Source: Bythopirellula goksoeyrii (GTDB taxonomy: Bacteria; Planctomycetota; Planctomycetia; Pirellulales; Lacipirellulaceae). Taken from it: a DNA stretch of 64,000 nt. Each line of letters opens with the position of its first letter. Positions within the stretch are counted from its first letter, which is position 1. The translations under genes were made by a program, and so were the position numbers. The notes below the pieces were generated by a model, which was given only the letters and a program-made list of their open reading frames with translations, was not told the DNA's origin and ran no database searches. Shown here piece after piece: positions 1 to 8,344 of the stretch. The DNA lies in contig NZ_CP042913.1 in assembly GCF_008065115.1 (NCBI RefSeq), positions 257,211 through 321,210 on the forward strand. Reading direction: 5' to 3'.

Positions 1-919
1 GATATCTCGCGCCGTTCGGTCGTCGCAGTATCAATCATCAGATGTTTCTACCAAGCTGCTAGATTTCAATTGTCTTTATTGTGTCTCTCACTGGAGAATC
101 ACTAAAACGTTCTCAGACTCAATGAATTTTGAATGAACCTCCCGTGGTCTTTCGAGTACCAACCAGTGAGTTCGATTTGCTGCCATGCGATAAGATCTAA
201 ATCCATAGGATGATCTCGACATACAGCCGGTCTCTGGTTTTAAATTCACATAAGACGGAGAAGAGTCAGATTCTTAGTGGAGTTTGAATGAACCGCAGGA
301 CAACGCATCACATCAGGGTTGTCGGTAATTAGTGGGCATATGGGTTATATGTGACATTAAGCTAGCTTAAGTGCTTTGCGAGTTTTGTCAATATTGGGCT
401 ATATAAGAAGAAAGGGAAGGCATCAGCTATGATCCAATTCCAACTTTATGAAGGTTGGGATTGTCCCAAGAAATGAACTACATAAAGTCTTTTAGGGAAA
501 TGAGTTAGGGCTCTGCACTCAGATTCGACAAGCGTCCTTGAAGAAACCAATAGCCTATCCAAACACCTAGCAAAAGTTACTTCCAACGCTCCCATTCCAG
601 CGCCATCACAGTAGGTAAAGGGATAGGATCTAGGCTCCCTTCAGCTCAGATTGCTCGGAATGGATAGGAGAGAATGGTTTCTCTTGGTGCCACTAGAATT
701 AACTGACCTAACCCCTAGGGCTAAATGACATGCACTGCCGGTATTGACCACAAAAAGCGCCCAGCCTTTCTCGCACTGCATAAAGAATGCACTTAGAATA
801 ACTAGCGATTCTTGGCTCTCAATAGCAAATCTCGGTTATAGCCACAGGAGTTGCAGGGGCTCCCGACTGCTAGCTCACCTTCACCCTAGATAAAAGGTGT
901 GTGAACTTGACGGCGTACG
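1..919. other. gene-free stretch
   Basis: No reading frame of useful length with coding character is present on either strand, and no tRNA or rRNA was recognised. The base composition is more AT-rich than the genes to the right. The only clear structure is the hairpin at 435-463. It could be a decayed gene remnant or a long intergenic region whose flanking gene lies left of the window. Confidence 0.6.
435..463. repeat. 13-bp hairpin in gene-free stretch
   Basis: CAATTCCAACTTT (435-447) pairs with the bases at 451-463 around the loop ATG, allowing two G-T pairs. There is no T-run on either side, so it is not a standard intrinsic terminator. Its role is unknown. Confidence 0.4.
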
Positions 920-3100
920 ATGGTCCCCCTAGTCTTCGCCCCGGTTTCTAGGCCCGTGCGCGCCTCTGCGCACAGGCTTCGCCAGCCTTTTCCGGGGACA
1001 ATTCCTTTGCAGGAAAAACCAGCCATCCAACCCGCAACGATACGGCAGCCGCCCGGGCAGTGTCGCTCATCGTTCGTATTGCTGTTGCTGTTTTGCCTGG
1101 TAACTGGTTGTGCTACCTCAACCAACAAATGGGTAGCTCTGCGTTCCACTCCTCGCAATCCTCTCACCGAGTCCCTTGGACTACTAACCAAACAAGGCCC
1201 CAAACCGACCGAGCGAACTCTCCAACTGCTCCGTCGCTATAACTTGCATGAAGATCTGGAAGGTGATCGCCGAGAGTTGCTCGTCAAACTAGGCGAGATT
1301 GAAAAACGGAGTCCTAATCGCGAGAACGTCTACGCCCAAGCAGAATTGGCCTACGTCGTCGGCAAACGAGCCGAAAGAGGCTCGCATTCAGAAAAAGCTT
1401 TAGAGTACTATGGTGCTGCCGTGTTGCATTCCTATAGTTATCTCTTCGACGAGAAGTATGCGACCGTATCCAACCCCTACGATCCTGAATTCCGCCGCGC
1501 ATGTGATCTCTACAATGCGGCTTTAGAAGGGACCCTCCGGATTGTCCAAGAACAAAACTCCTTGCAACCCGGCACCACGCAACATATCAAAACAGCGAAT
1601 CACGACTGCCGGCTCGAAGTGCGCCTGCAGAGTAACGATTGGCACGCCGACGACATCGATCATTTCGAGTTTGTCACTGATTACGAAGTGCATGGATTAC
1701 GTAATCACTATCACAACTTCGGCTTGGGCGTTCCACTAATCGCGGTGCGCCGCAAGCACGAGGGAGAAGATCCCCGTGAAGAATATTATCCCGAGGATCT
1801 CTCCTTTCCCGTTACTGCGTTTCTGCGTGTTAACCTGGCAGCAGCCAACGAGAGTACGGTCCAAACTGCCGTCTTGGAACTCTTTGATCCACTCAACCAA
1901 CCGATGGTCCAGGTAGCAAGTCACAATGTCCCGCTGGAGACGGATCTAAGCACTCCTCTGGCACATACGCTCAGCCAGCCTGCATTGGACGACACACGCC
2001 TCTCCACCTTGGGACTCTTGAAGCCTGAGAAAGTCAAACAGGTTCAGGGGCTGTATATGCTTGAACCTTTTCAAGAAGACAAGATCCCCGTTTTAATGGT
2101 GCACGGTCTCTGGTCGAGTCCAGTCACCTGGATGGAAATGTTTAACGACCTCCGCAGTGATCCGCAAATACGGAAGCATTACCAATTCTGGTTTTACCTG
2201 TATCCCACAGGTCAGCCATTCTGGTTCAGCGCGGCCCAGATGCGAGAAGACCTTGCTGACATGAGACAGAAAGTCGATCCCGAAGGCCGTTTTCCAGCAC
2301 TTGATCAAACGATATTGGTCGGCCATAGCATGGGTGGACTTGTTTCTAAGTTGCAGACGGTGGATAGCGGCAATGACTTCTGGTCCACACTTAGCGAACA
2401 CCCCTTTTCTGAGTTGCAGGCCGATGAAGAATTACGCGAAGGACTGGCACAAACATTCTTTTTTGACCCCAATCCCTCGATTCGCCGCGTGATTACAATC
2501 GGAACACCTCATCGGGGGAGCGAATTTGCCAATGACACAACCCGATGGCTTGGCAGAAAACTCATTCGCATTCCCACAAAGCTCATGCAAGGAAAACATC
2601 AACTCATCGCACGAAACCCAGGGTTCTTTCGCAAGGACGCTCCGCTGGATATAAATACCAGTATCGATTCGCTTGAACCCAAGTCTCCTCTGTTACCGGT
2701 GTTGTTGACTGCTCACTGCAGCTCGTGGGTTAAGTACAACAACATCATGGGTGAATTGCCCGCCGAAGGAATCGCAAGTTGGTTTTCCAGTGGCAAAGGT
2801 GACGGCGTCGTGACTCTCGAAAGTGCTCGATTAGAAAATGCCGAGTCGCAAATCGTAGTGCCGGCGGATCACTCTCTAGTACATCGACATCCACAAAGCA
2901 TACTTGAGGTCCGTCGAATTCTCTTGCAGCAGGTGGCTGAAATACGCAATTACACCTACGGTGATCAAATTAATCAAGTCTCAATTCCACAGCAATCTAT
3001 CCGGGAGGCCAGAATCCAATCAGAATTGCCATTACCGACATCAACTTCCAATATTGATTCTGAGATTGCCCAAGAAGCAACTCCTATTCTTGCTAAATAG
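920..3100 (+). CDS. alpha/beta-hydrolase lipoprotein (lipase/esterase-like)
   Basis: The 726-residue product carries the nucleophile elbow G-H-S-M-G-G at residues 468-473, with Ser470 as the expected nucleophile, preceded by an oxyanion-type stretch around 'VHGLWSSP'. A later 'GTPHRGS' stretch is typical of PGAP1/lipase-like alpha/beta hydrolases. A hydrophobic run followed by L-V-T-G-C (Cys64) is a lipobox, so the protein is probably a membrane-anchored lipoprotein facing the periplasm. The start is uncertain: ATG 920 leaves an odd 50-residue leader, and TTG 1007, preceded by GGGGA seven bases upstream, gives a more compact signal peptide. The 3' end overlaps the end of convergent csrA by 8 bases. 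The substrate is unknown. Confidence 0.8.
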   Translation: MVPLVFAPVSRPVRASAHRLRQPFPGTIPLQEKPAIQPATIRQPPGQCRSSFVLLLLFCLVTGCATSTNKWVALRSTPRNPLTESLGLLTKQGPKPTERTLQLLRRYNLHEDLEGDRRELLVKLGEIEKRSPNRENVYAQAELAYVVGKRAERGSHSEKALEYYGAAVLHSYSYLFDEKYATVSNPYDPEFRRACDLYNAALEGTLRIVQEQNSLQPGTTQHIKTANHDCRLEVRLQSNDWHADDIDHFEFVTDYEVHGLRNHYHNFGLGVPLIAVRRKHEGEDPREEYYPEDLSFPVTAFLRVNLAAANESTVQTAVLELFDPLNQPMVQVASHNVPLETDLSTPLAHTLSQPALDDTRLSTLGLLKPEKVKQVQGLYMLEPFQEDKIPVLMVHGLWSSPVTWMEMFNDLRSDPQIRKHYQFWFYLYPTGQPFWFSAAQMREDLADMRQKVDPEGRFPALDQTILVGHSMGGLVSKLQTVDSGNDFWSTLSEHPFSELQADEELREGLAQTFFFDPNPSIRRVITIGTPHRGSEFANDTTRWLGRKLIRIPTKLMQGKHQLIARNPGFFRKDAPLDINTSIDSLEPKSPLLPVLLTAHCSSWVKYNNIMGELPAEGIASWFSSGKGDGVVTLESARLENAESQIVVPADHSLVHRHPQSILEVRRILLQQVAEIRNYTYGDQINQVSIPQQSIREARIQSELPLPTSTSNIDSEIAQEATPILAK

Positions 3101-3449
3101 ACCAACTAACCTGGCAGTTTCCTGATTGCGTTTTCGACAAAGTTCTTTCTGCCGTCTGGGACGATTCACTCGACCAAGTTGACGAGGGGCAAAACCGGTT
3201 AGAAGTCATATTCCCTGATGAGCCTCCCGTTGGGACTGTCTTCGGTTCGAGAACCGAGTCATTTTGACGCACCTCCTGCTCAAGCGAGTCATCTTCGATA
3301 TCGAAAACTAATTCGCCCCGCAGTACGTTCATGTCTTCAGGGGCTTGGATTCCCAAACGTACGCCCTTGCCTTTCATTCGCAGGACAGTGATAGTGATGT
3401 CATTTCCGATCTTAATCTTTTCGTTTTGCTTCCGTGTTAAGACTAACAT
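3093..3449 (-). CDS. csrA: carbon storage regulator CsrA with C-terminal extension
   Basis: The product is 118 residues. Residues 1-60 match CsrA well: MLVLTRKQNEKI start, a G-x-D-I-T-I-T strand, then 'VRLGIQAPEDMNVLR'. CsrA is an RNA-binding homodimer that blocks or stabilises mRNAs at GGA motifs. Usual length is about 60-75 residues, so roughly 50 extra residues follow, rich in Ser, Thr and Gln and without a recognised fold. I chose ATG 3449 because it starts exactly at the family N-terminus and has GGGAG upstream; the longer reading from 3542 does not. Its last codons overlap the convergent esterase gene. Confidence 0.9.
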   Translation of the reverse strand: MLVLTRKQNEKIKIGNDITITVLRMKGKGVRLGIQAPEDMNVLRGELVFDIEDDSLEQEVRQNDSVLEPKTVPTGGSSGNMTSNRFCPSSTWSSESSQTAERTLSKTQSGNCQVSWSI

Positions 3450-3478
3450 TTTGCACTCCCGTTGCTTGTTTAGATAAG

Positions 3479-3495
3479 CTTCTGTTCCAGAGAAG
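3479..3495 (-). promoter_or_regulatory. candidate CsrA-binding hairpin in csrA leader
   Basis: On the minus strand CTTCT and AGAAG pair around the loop CTGGAAC, placing a GGA triplet in a hairpin loop about 30 bases upstream of the csrA start. A second GGA lies inside the GGGAG ribosome-binding site. Known CsrA targets show just this pairing of a looped GGA with a GGA at the Shine-Dalgarno, so autoregulation is a reasonable inference. The stem is only 5 bp. Confidence 0.35.
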
Positions 3496-3745
3496 TTGGT
3501 GTCGAAGTGACACACGAGCATACTACGCACAGGATATGCCATTTGTGCGAAACCAACCTGACATTCGCCGTATCTGGCTGTCCTATAAGGCTTTTTGCAC
3601 TGCTAGCACTTTGTGGCACATGGATTGCTGGCTCACGCATGTGCAAAGAAATTGTAAGTCTGTCAGTCAGAATGAGATTTCCGTCGTGGACGGAACAGCG
3701 CTGGCCATTGGTAGCGTTGAGATACAGGAGTTACCGACATTTCGC

Positions 3746-4486
3746 TCAGTTCTGGGGACCTTTGTCTAAACGATCTCTGAGTTTTGCGGCCAGTTCATAT
3801 TGCTCAGAGGCAATAGCCTGGGCAAGTTGTTCGGCCAGAGAAGGGCCAACATCATAGTGCTTTGCGATTGAACTCTTCATATCTCGCAGTTTATCCAGCA
3901 ACGTATCTTCATCACTCTCTTCAGCCGAGGAATGGGCATCAAACAGTTTTTGCAACGCCGACAATCCTTCGTCGATCGCTTCGACAGCGCCCCGGTGATT
4001 CGACTTTTCCAATTGAATCAAAGTCAAAGCTTGAATCTTATGAAACATGACAAAAGGACGATACTGTTCGTGCATTAGTGTCCAATGGGGGTCCGGCGAA
4101 TTGGCCGTACTGAAATCCATGAGCGCCAATGTATGGTCGGCATCACGAACGGCCTCGTCATAGCGATTCAGAGTTAGCCAGCAGACTCGCCTATGATAGA
4201 ACTGATAGAATTCGCGATCAATTTCTCGACAGCTATCATGATCTAACTGAAATGCCGGACCATCTGCAAAAGACTGAGAGAGCAGGCTGTCATAATAGGT
4301 ATCGAAACCTTCGGGCTTCTCCCCATCGGGACGTCCAGAAACCTCCAACTGAATGATCCCCATATCTACGCGCAGCTGCAAGAGCGGCCGTCCGTCGGAA
4401 CCTTTCACCTCTCTCACCATCACTTGCCCGGGAACAAATGGCCAATCAGAAAGGTACCGATCAAGATGTTGGATGCGTTTTGGCAT
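3746..4486 (-). CDS. UvrB/UvrC-motif protein of unknown function
   Basis: The 246-residue product has no signal peptide. A UVR-like motif lies at the C-terminus ('LAEQLAQAIASEQYELAAKL'), a short helical hairpin that in UvrB and UvrC mediates protein contact and is also found in unrelated proteins such as McsA and Clp partners. The middle (about residues 100-190) is helical and TPR-like, with 'YQFYHRRVCWLTLNRYDEAV'. The N-terminal 100 residues look like a beta-rich domain. It lies alone between csrA and the hemerythrin-like gene. Nothing ties it to DNA repair beyond the motif. Confidence 0.75.
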   Translation of the reverse strand: MPKRIQHLDRYLSDWPFVPGQVMVREVKGSDGRPLLQLRVDMGIIQLEVSGRPDGEKPEGFDTYYDSLLSQSFADGPAFQLDHDSCREIDREFYQFYHRRVCWLTLNRYDEAVRDADHTLALMDFSTANSPDPHWTLMHEQYRPFVMFHKIQALTLIQLEKSNHRGAVEAIDEGLSALQKLFDAHSSAEESDEDTLLDKLRDMKSSIAKHYDVGPSLAEQLAQAIASEQYELAAKLRDRLDKGPQN

Positions 4487-4661
4487 CGTTAATGGGAACT
4501 GGGGTATAATCTAGAGTGGAATACCGTATCAACTACCAGAATTATAACCCAAATGTGTCTTCGTTGAGCAACCAGTCCCGCAAAAAAATGTGGACCGATA
4601 ATTTCTCGAAAACGACTATCCCAGCGACTTGACAGCAACATTTACTAGATGGGAACTTTCG

Positions 4662-5126
4662 CTAACCTTCCCCACCTTCGTCACATAAAAGCGTTTCCTG
4701 AATTAGATCGGTTTCTTCTTTATCGTGGCGATCAATTTGGTCCAAGAGTGAGTATACGTCTTCACACAACCGATCCATCCCGCCCGGGTCAAATTCGGTA
4801 ATCTCTTCAAATCGAGGATTTAAATCGTCGAGAGCCAGTCGAAACTGATCGTGCTCTCGTTCCAATCGATCGACGCGAGATTGCATGTTGGGTTTGATCT
4901 CGCCAACCATTGCCATGTAACCATCTTGTTCTTCAAGATTCATTAATCTTTCCAAGTGCCTTTGAAACGACTTGAGGGTGAATTGGACGCTCGACAGCTT
5001 GCGAGGTATTCCTTCCGAGGGAACCTTCCAACCTAAAGTGACCCTAAGTGCTTGTTTCACGTGGTCCAATATCTGGTGCTCCATCCAAGCCGCGTTTGCC
5101 TGTGCTTTTGAATCGATCAAGTGCAT
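4662..5126 (-). CDS. hemerythrin-like domain protein
   Basis: The 154-residue all-helical protein resembles the hemerythrin/HHE cation-binding fold: 'HQILDHVKQAL' near the start, 'FQRHLERLMNLEEQDGY' in the middle, 'LEREHDQFRLAL', and 'IDRHDKEETDLIQETLL' near the end supply the His and Glu residues that would bind a di-iron centre. Proteins of this kind bind O2 or NO or act as iron-related sensors. The upstream ATG at 5141 is less likely: the GGAGG inside ATGGAGGATTCGTCAATG is spaced 8 bases from ATG 5126, which decides the start. Confidence 0.7.
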   Translation of the reverse strand: MHLIDSKAQANAAWMEHQILDHVKQALRVTLGWKVPSEGIPRKLSSVQFTLKSFQRHLERLMNLEEQDGYMAMVGEIKPNMQSRVDRLEREHDQFRLALDDLNPRFEEITEFDPGGMDRLCEDVYSLLDQIDRHDKEETDLIQETLLCDEGGEG

Positions 5127-5462
5127 TGACGAATCCTCCATTCATATCAACCCGTGAGTGTTATTCATGCCTCCTGCTCGCAGTGAGCAGCGTTTGGCCT
5201 TATAAGCGATCGGTGCAAAGTCAAATAGGCACATCCCAAGCAAAAACTTTGCCAACCAAATGAAAAGAAGAGAAGTAAAAATTGAAAATCTCGACTCGGC
5301 ACCTAGGACTTTTTGGGAATGCACCTAGTGCGAGCAGCCTAACAATTCTAACTACATTCAGACCGTCCTGACAAGTAACTGACAACTCCCGATGACACGA
5401 ATTCCACTTCGAAACAATACTTAAAACCTTAGTAGAATTGGAGTTGTGTAATTCCTGTCAAT
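5127..5462. other. intergenic region, no gene seen
   Basis: Sequence between the hemerythrin-like gene and the 3' end of arfB. It contains a 6-bp hairpin (CTGCTC with GAGCAG, about 5168-5184) and nothing else that I can support. It should hold the promoter of the hemerythrin-like gene. Confidence 0.5.
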
Positions 5463-5894
5463 CTATTCTTCGCCGGCTTTAAACTGGCGGGCCTGTTTAC
5501 GCGATGATTTTTCGCGTTTGCTCCTCAAGCGTCTCTCGACGGATGCTTTTGTTGGCCGTGTGTTTTTTCTTTTTCGGGGAGAAACTAGGGCAATTTGAAG
5601 AAGCTGGCGAAGCTTTTCGCAGCAATCCGACAGGTTGCGGGCCTGGTTTCGATATTTGTCACTGGAAATCAGGATGTCGCCTGACTGGCTAATTCGAGAA
5701 CTGAACTGCTGAAGGAATCGAGACTTGACCTCAGGAGGGAGGGCGGTTGAATCTGATATATTCCATCGCAATACTACTTTGCTATTAACTTTATTTACAT
5801 TCTGCCCCCCCGGACCAGAGCTTCTAACAAAAGTTGCAGCTAATTCTGTTGCAGGAATTGTGATTCGCGAGTTGACAATTAGTGACCGAGCCAT
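5463..5894 (-). CDS. arfB: alternative ribosome-rescue factor ArfB (peptidyl-tRNA hydrolase)
   Basis: The 143-residue protein has the release-factor catalytic motif in 'SSGPGGQNVNKVNSKVVLRW' (GGQ near residues 29-31), placed close to the N-terminus as in ArfB/YaeJ rather than in the middle as in RF1/RF2. The C-terminal tail is strongly basic ('RKRKNTRPTKASVERRLRSK'), which in ArfB inserts into the empty mRNA channel of a stalled ribosome. No codon-recognition domains are present, and the length matches the family (about 140). It hydrolyses peptidyl-tRNA on ribosomes stuck at mRNA ends. Confidence 0.9.
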   Translation of the reverse strand: MARSLIVNSRITIPATELAATFVRSSGPGGQNVNKVNSKVVLRWNISDSTALPPEVKSRFLQQFSSRISQSGDILISSDKYRNQARNLSDCCEKLRQLLQIALVSPRKRKNTRPTKASVERRLRSKREKSSRKQARQFKAGEE

Positions 5895-6049
5895 GGCACT
5901 GCACTCTAACAGCTGGCGAACTCTTCGAGAACCTAGAAAGTGACATGCTCAGAAGTAGTTCAGAATCGCCGATCGGACGGTTTAGAAATAGTGAAACATT
6001 TCCGATGTCCCAACTTCCAATTTGGAACCCCTAGCTCAACGATGATATA

Positions 6050-6898
6050 TCATGATCCTGCATTGCTCAAAGAGGGCACAAGCCGTTCAAATCGCAATCG
6101 ACTATCTTCTATTAAATGTTGGTAGTTGGCGGGTCCAAATCCTTGTCCAGCAAGCTCAATATCATAGTCGCCCGTGTATCCGGCGTTGAGCAATTCAGAC
6201 AGAAGGGTACGTAGTGGAACTAGACCGGTTCCCAGTGGACAACGTTGACGATCTGGACAGTGAGGTTCCCTTCTATCTCCTAGCTGCACAAGAGCGATGT
6301 GAGGCACAACTTCTCGCAAATTGGAGATCAATGCCAAGTCGTGGCCAAAATGGTACGTATCAAAAACAAGTTTCAGATTGGGAGAACCAATGCTCTCGAT
6401 AAACGCAATCGTAGATTCAATATCTGTTAGAAATGTCCACTCCCGCGCACAAGCAGGATGCATCGGTTCGATTGCAAGCGTCACGTCGGCTGCTTCAGCA
6501 AGTGAGAGCATACTATCGAGCGCCAATCGAAACAGTCTTTCTGCATGACGAAAAGTATGGTGGTTCCGACCTCCAGGATAGACAATCAAACAGCCAGCGT
6601 TTGCGGCCCCGGCTAAGCGAATAGCATGGCAACCATCCTCGACTGCTTCGCAAAAACTTCGACCATCACTGCCGGTGAACCCCCCAGCCCAAAGAAGATT
6701 AGATACCGCCAAGCCACTAGCCGCTAATAGATCTATCCCTTCTTCTTCTCCATAATCACTTAGCTTTTGCCTCCAAACTCCAATCGATTCAAATCCTGCT
6801 GCTAGATACCGTCGGATGTCTTCTTCAAAAGTCCAACGATAGGTGGTTACCTCACTCATCGATAATCGGGAAACCTTTTGAGCACTACTGAGATTCAT
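6050..6898 (-). CDS. sugar phosphate isomerase/epimerase-like TIM-barrel protein
   Basis: The 282-residue product fits the xylose-isomerase-like TIM-barrel family. Expected metal ligands are visible in 'LAIEPMHP' (Glu), 'LVFDTYHFGHD' (Asp, His) and 'YDIELAGQGF' (Glu). Such enzymes bind one divalent metal and isomerise or epimerise sugars or inositol derivatives; the substrate cannot be told from sequence. No signal peptide, so cytoplasmic. ATG 6859 (MSEVTTYRW) is a plausible later start, since the preceding 13 residues look unlike the family. Confidence 0.8.
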   Translation of the reverse strand: MNLSSAQKVSRLSMSEVTTYRWTFEEDIRRYLAAGFESIGVWRQKLSDYGEEEGIDLLAASGLAVSNLLWAGGFTGSDGRSFCEAVEDGCHAIRLAGAANAGCLIVYPGGRNHHTFRHAERLFRLALDSMLSLAEAADVTLAIEPMHPACAREWTFLTDIESTIAFIESIGSPNLKLVFDTYHFGHDLALISNLREVVPHIALVQLGDRREPHCPDRQRCPLGTGLVPLRTLLSELLNAGYTGDYDIELAGQGFGPANYQHLIEDSRLRFERLVPSLSNAGS

Positions 6899-7627
6899 GT
6901 TGAATTCGACTCCTAGGTTTCGCTATCTCGGTCAAAAAACCGAAGACCAAATGTGCCTGTTTATCAATTCTGTTCTACTTTGGTTTTTCAAAGTGCCGTT
7001 GTCAGGCTGGCTGAGTATGCTAAATCGACTGATTGGTGTAAAGCTTGAACTGAGCATAAAAAAACCTGGCCATCAGGGGTGTCGCAATTTCGAAGAACCT
7101 CAACTCTCTGGCCGATTCCAGGCTCTTAGTGTGACAGGTTCCCAGTGGCATGGAGCTAATCCTAAAATCCTGAAACTACTTTCCTAATCTTATCCATGGC
7201 CCCTAAAGAGATTGTAGGCGGCAGGCTATTGCCTCTCCTCAATTCGTGCTAAACTGTTAGCTAGAATACATCGCGTTTACTTCGATTTAGTTAGCACGCT
7301 TTGCTAGCAGAAAGACTCCTACTCGCTCATAACTAATTGGGAAAAACACCAGATTGGTATGGACCTATTTGGCAAATTAGTTTTGTGGGCAGATGGTTTT
7401 GATAGATGAAACTGAGCCAACGCTCAAATTAACTCCGGCAATTGGAATTAGGGATCTTGTTTCGATACGGTTTTCTAGATATTCGTTTTCACAAGCAGAC
7501 GTAGCGACCGAAGCGGAATTGGCCGCATTTCTGACATGGAGGTTCATCGGTAAGGTTAGCCCTTGTTGACAAGACGTGGCTTTTCAAGTCGTTTCTGACT
7601 ACTGCCCGGTTTGCCGGAGTGAATGAA
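6899..7627. other. intergenic region, no gene seen
   Basis: About 730 bases between two divergent genes. A frame from 6897 to 7187 on the plus strand has poor coding character. The region must carry promoters for the isomerase-like gene and the response regulator; no convincing -35/-10 pair was found. Confidence 0.5.
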
Positions 7628-8260
7628 ATGTCGATCCGCCTTCTGATAGCCGACGATCATGCGGTGGTAAGGGCGGGTATCACGGCAATGCTGAGTACAA
7701 CCGATATCGCTGTTGTTGCTGAGGCATGCGATGGCACCGAGGCATTACAGTTAGCCCGAAAGCATCGCCCCGATGTCGCTCTCTTGGACGTACGCATGCC
7801 TGAACTCGATGGCATGGCCTGTCTTTCTAAACTAGGAGTCGAATTCCCCGACACTCCCGTCATTATGTTTAGTGCTTATAGGAACCCGACTTACATCGCG
7901 AGGGCAGTCGCTCTCGGTGCGATAGGATATCTCACGAAGACCTCGTCGCGAGAAGAACTTATCGAAGCCATCAGGCTTGGAGCTTCTGGTGAGTCGTTGT
8001 GGAGTCGAGATGATTTGCGTGCAGTATCCGGATCGCTGTCTAGTGCGCGCTTAGAAAACGCACTAGATGTTCCGCTCACAAAACGGGAGAATGAAGTCCT
8101 CAAGCAATTAGCCTTAGGACTCAGCAACAAGGAAATCGCGCAAGCCTTGTCAATTAGCTATGAAACAGTCAAGGAACACGTCCAACACGTTCTAAGAAAA
8201 CTCGGCGTCTCTGATCGTACCCAGGCCGCAGTATGGGCGGTGCGAAATGGCTTAGTCTGA
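7628..8260 (+). CDS. NarL/FixJ-family response regulator
   Basis: The 210-residue protein has a receiver domain (about 1-120) with the acidic pair Asp9-Asp10, phospho-acceptor Asp54 in 'LLDVRMPELDG', and Lys104 in 'GYLTKTS'. A LuxR-type helix-turn-helix follows (about 146-208) with 'LTKRENEVLKQLALGLSNKE' and 'SYETVKEHVQHVLRKLGVSD'. It is a DNA-binding output regulator of a two-component system. No histidine kinase is next to it. GGAG at 7616-7619 is spaced 8 bases from ATG 7628, which is preferred over GTG 7619. The AAA+ ATPase gene follows after 84 bases in the same direction, so they may be co-transcribed. Confidence 0.93.
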   Translation: MSIRLLIADDHAVVRAGITAMLSTTDIAVVAEACDGTEALQLARKHRPDVALLDVRMPELDGMACLSKLGVEFPDTPVIMFSAYRNPTYIARAVALGAIGYLTKTSSREELIEAIRLGASGESLWSRDDLRAVSGSLSSARLENALDVPLTKRENEVLKQLALGLSNKEIAQALSISYETVKEHVQHVLRKLGVSDRTQAAVWAVRNGLV

Positions 8261-8344
8261 ACGCATTTTGCTCCTATCCGAATCAATACCATTGATTTCT
8301 ATCTGGCACCTTGTCTGACGAACCAAGAGCCGGATAATACCGGG

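Noticed and set aside
886-1203. 105-residue minus-strand frame over the esterase start
   Set aside because: No ribosome-binding site or domain, and it overlaps the lipobox region of the esterase gene.
3434-3857. Overlapping plus-strand frames of 111 and 116 residues
   Set aside because: Cys/Trp/Arg-rich sequence with no start signal; they cover the csrA leader and the end of the UVR-motif gene.
7058-7077. Possible minus-strand terminator: CCTG/CAGG stem before seven T's
   Set aside because: Stem of only 4 bp and no minus-strand gene ends there.
6897-7187. 96-residue plus-strand frame
   Set aside because: Mixed composition without a ribosome-binding site or recognisable segment; probably chance.
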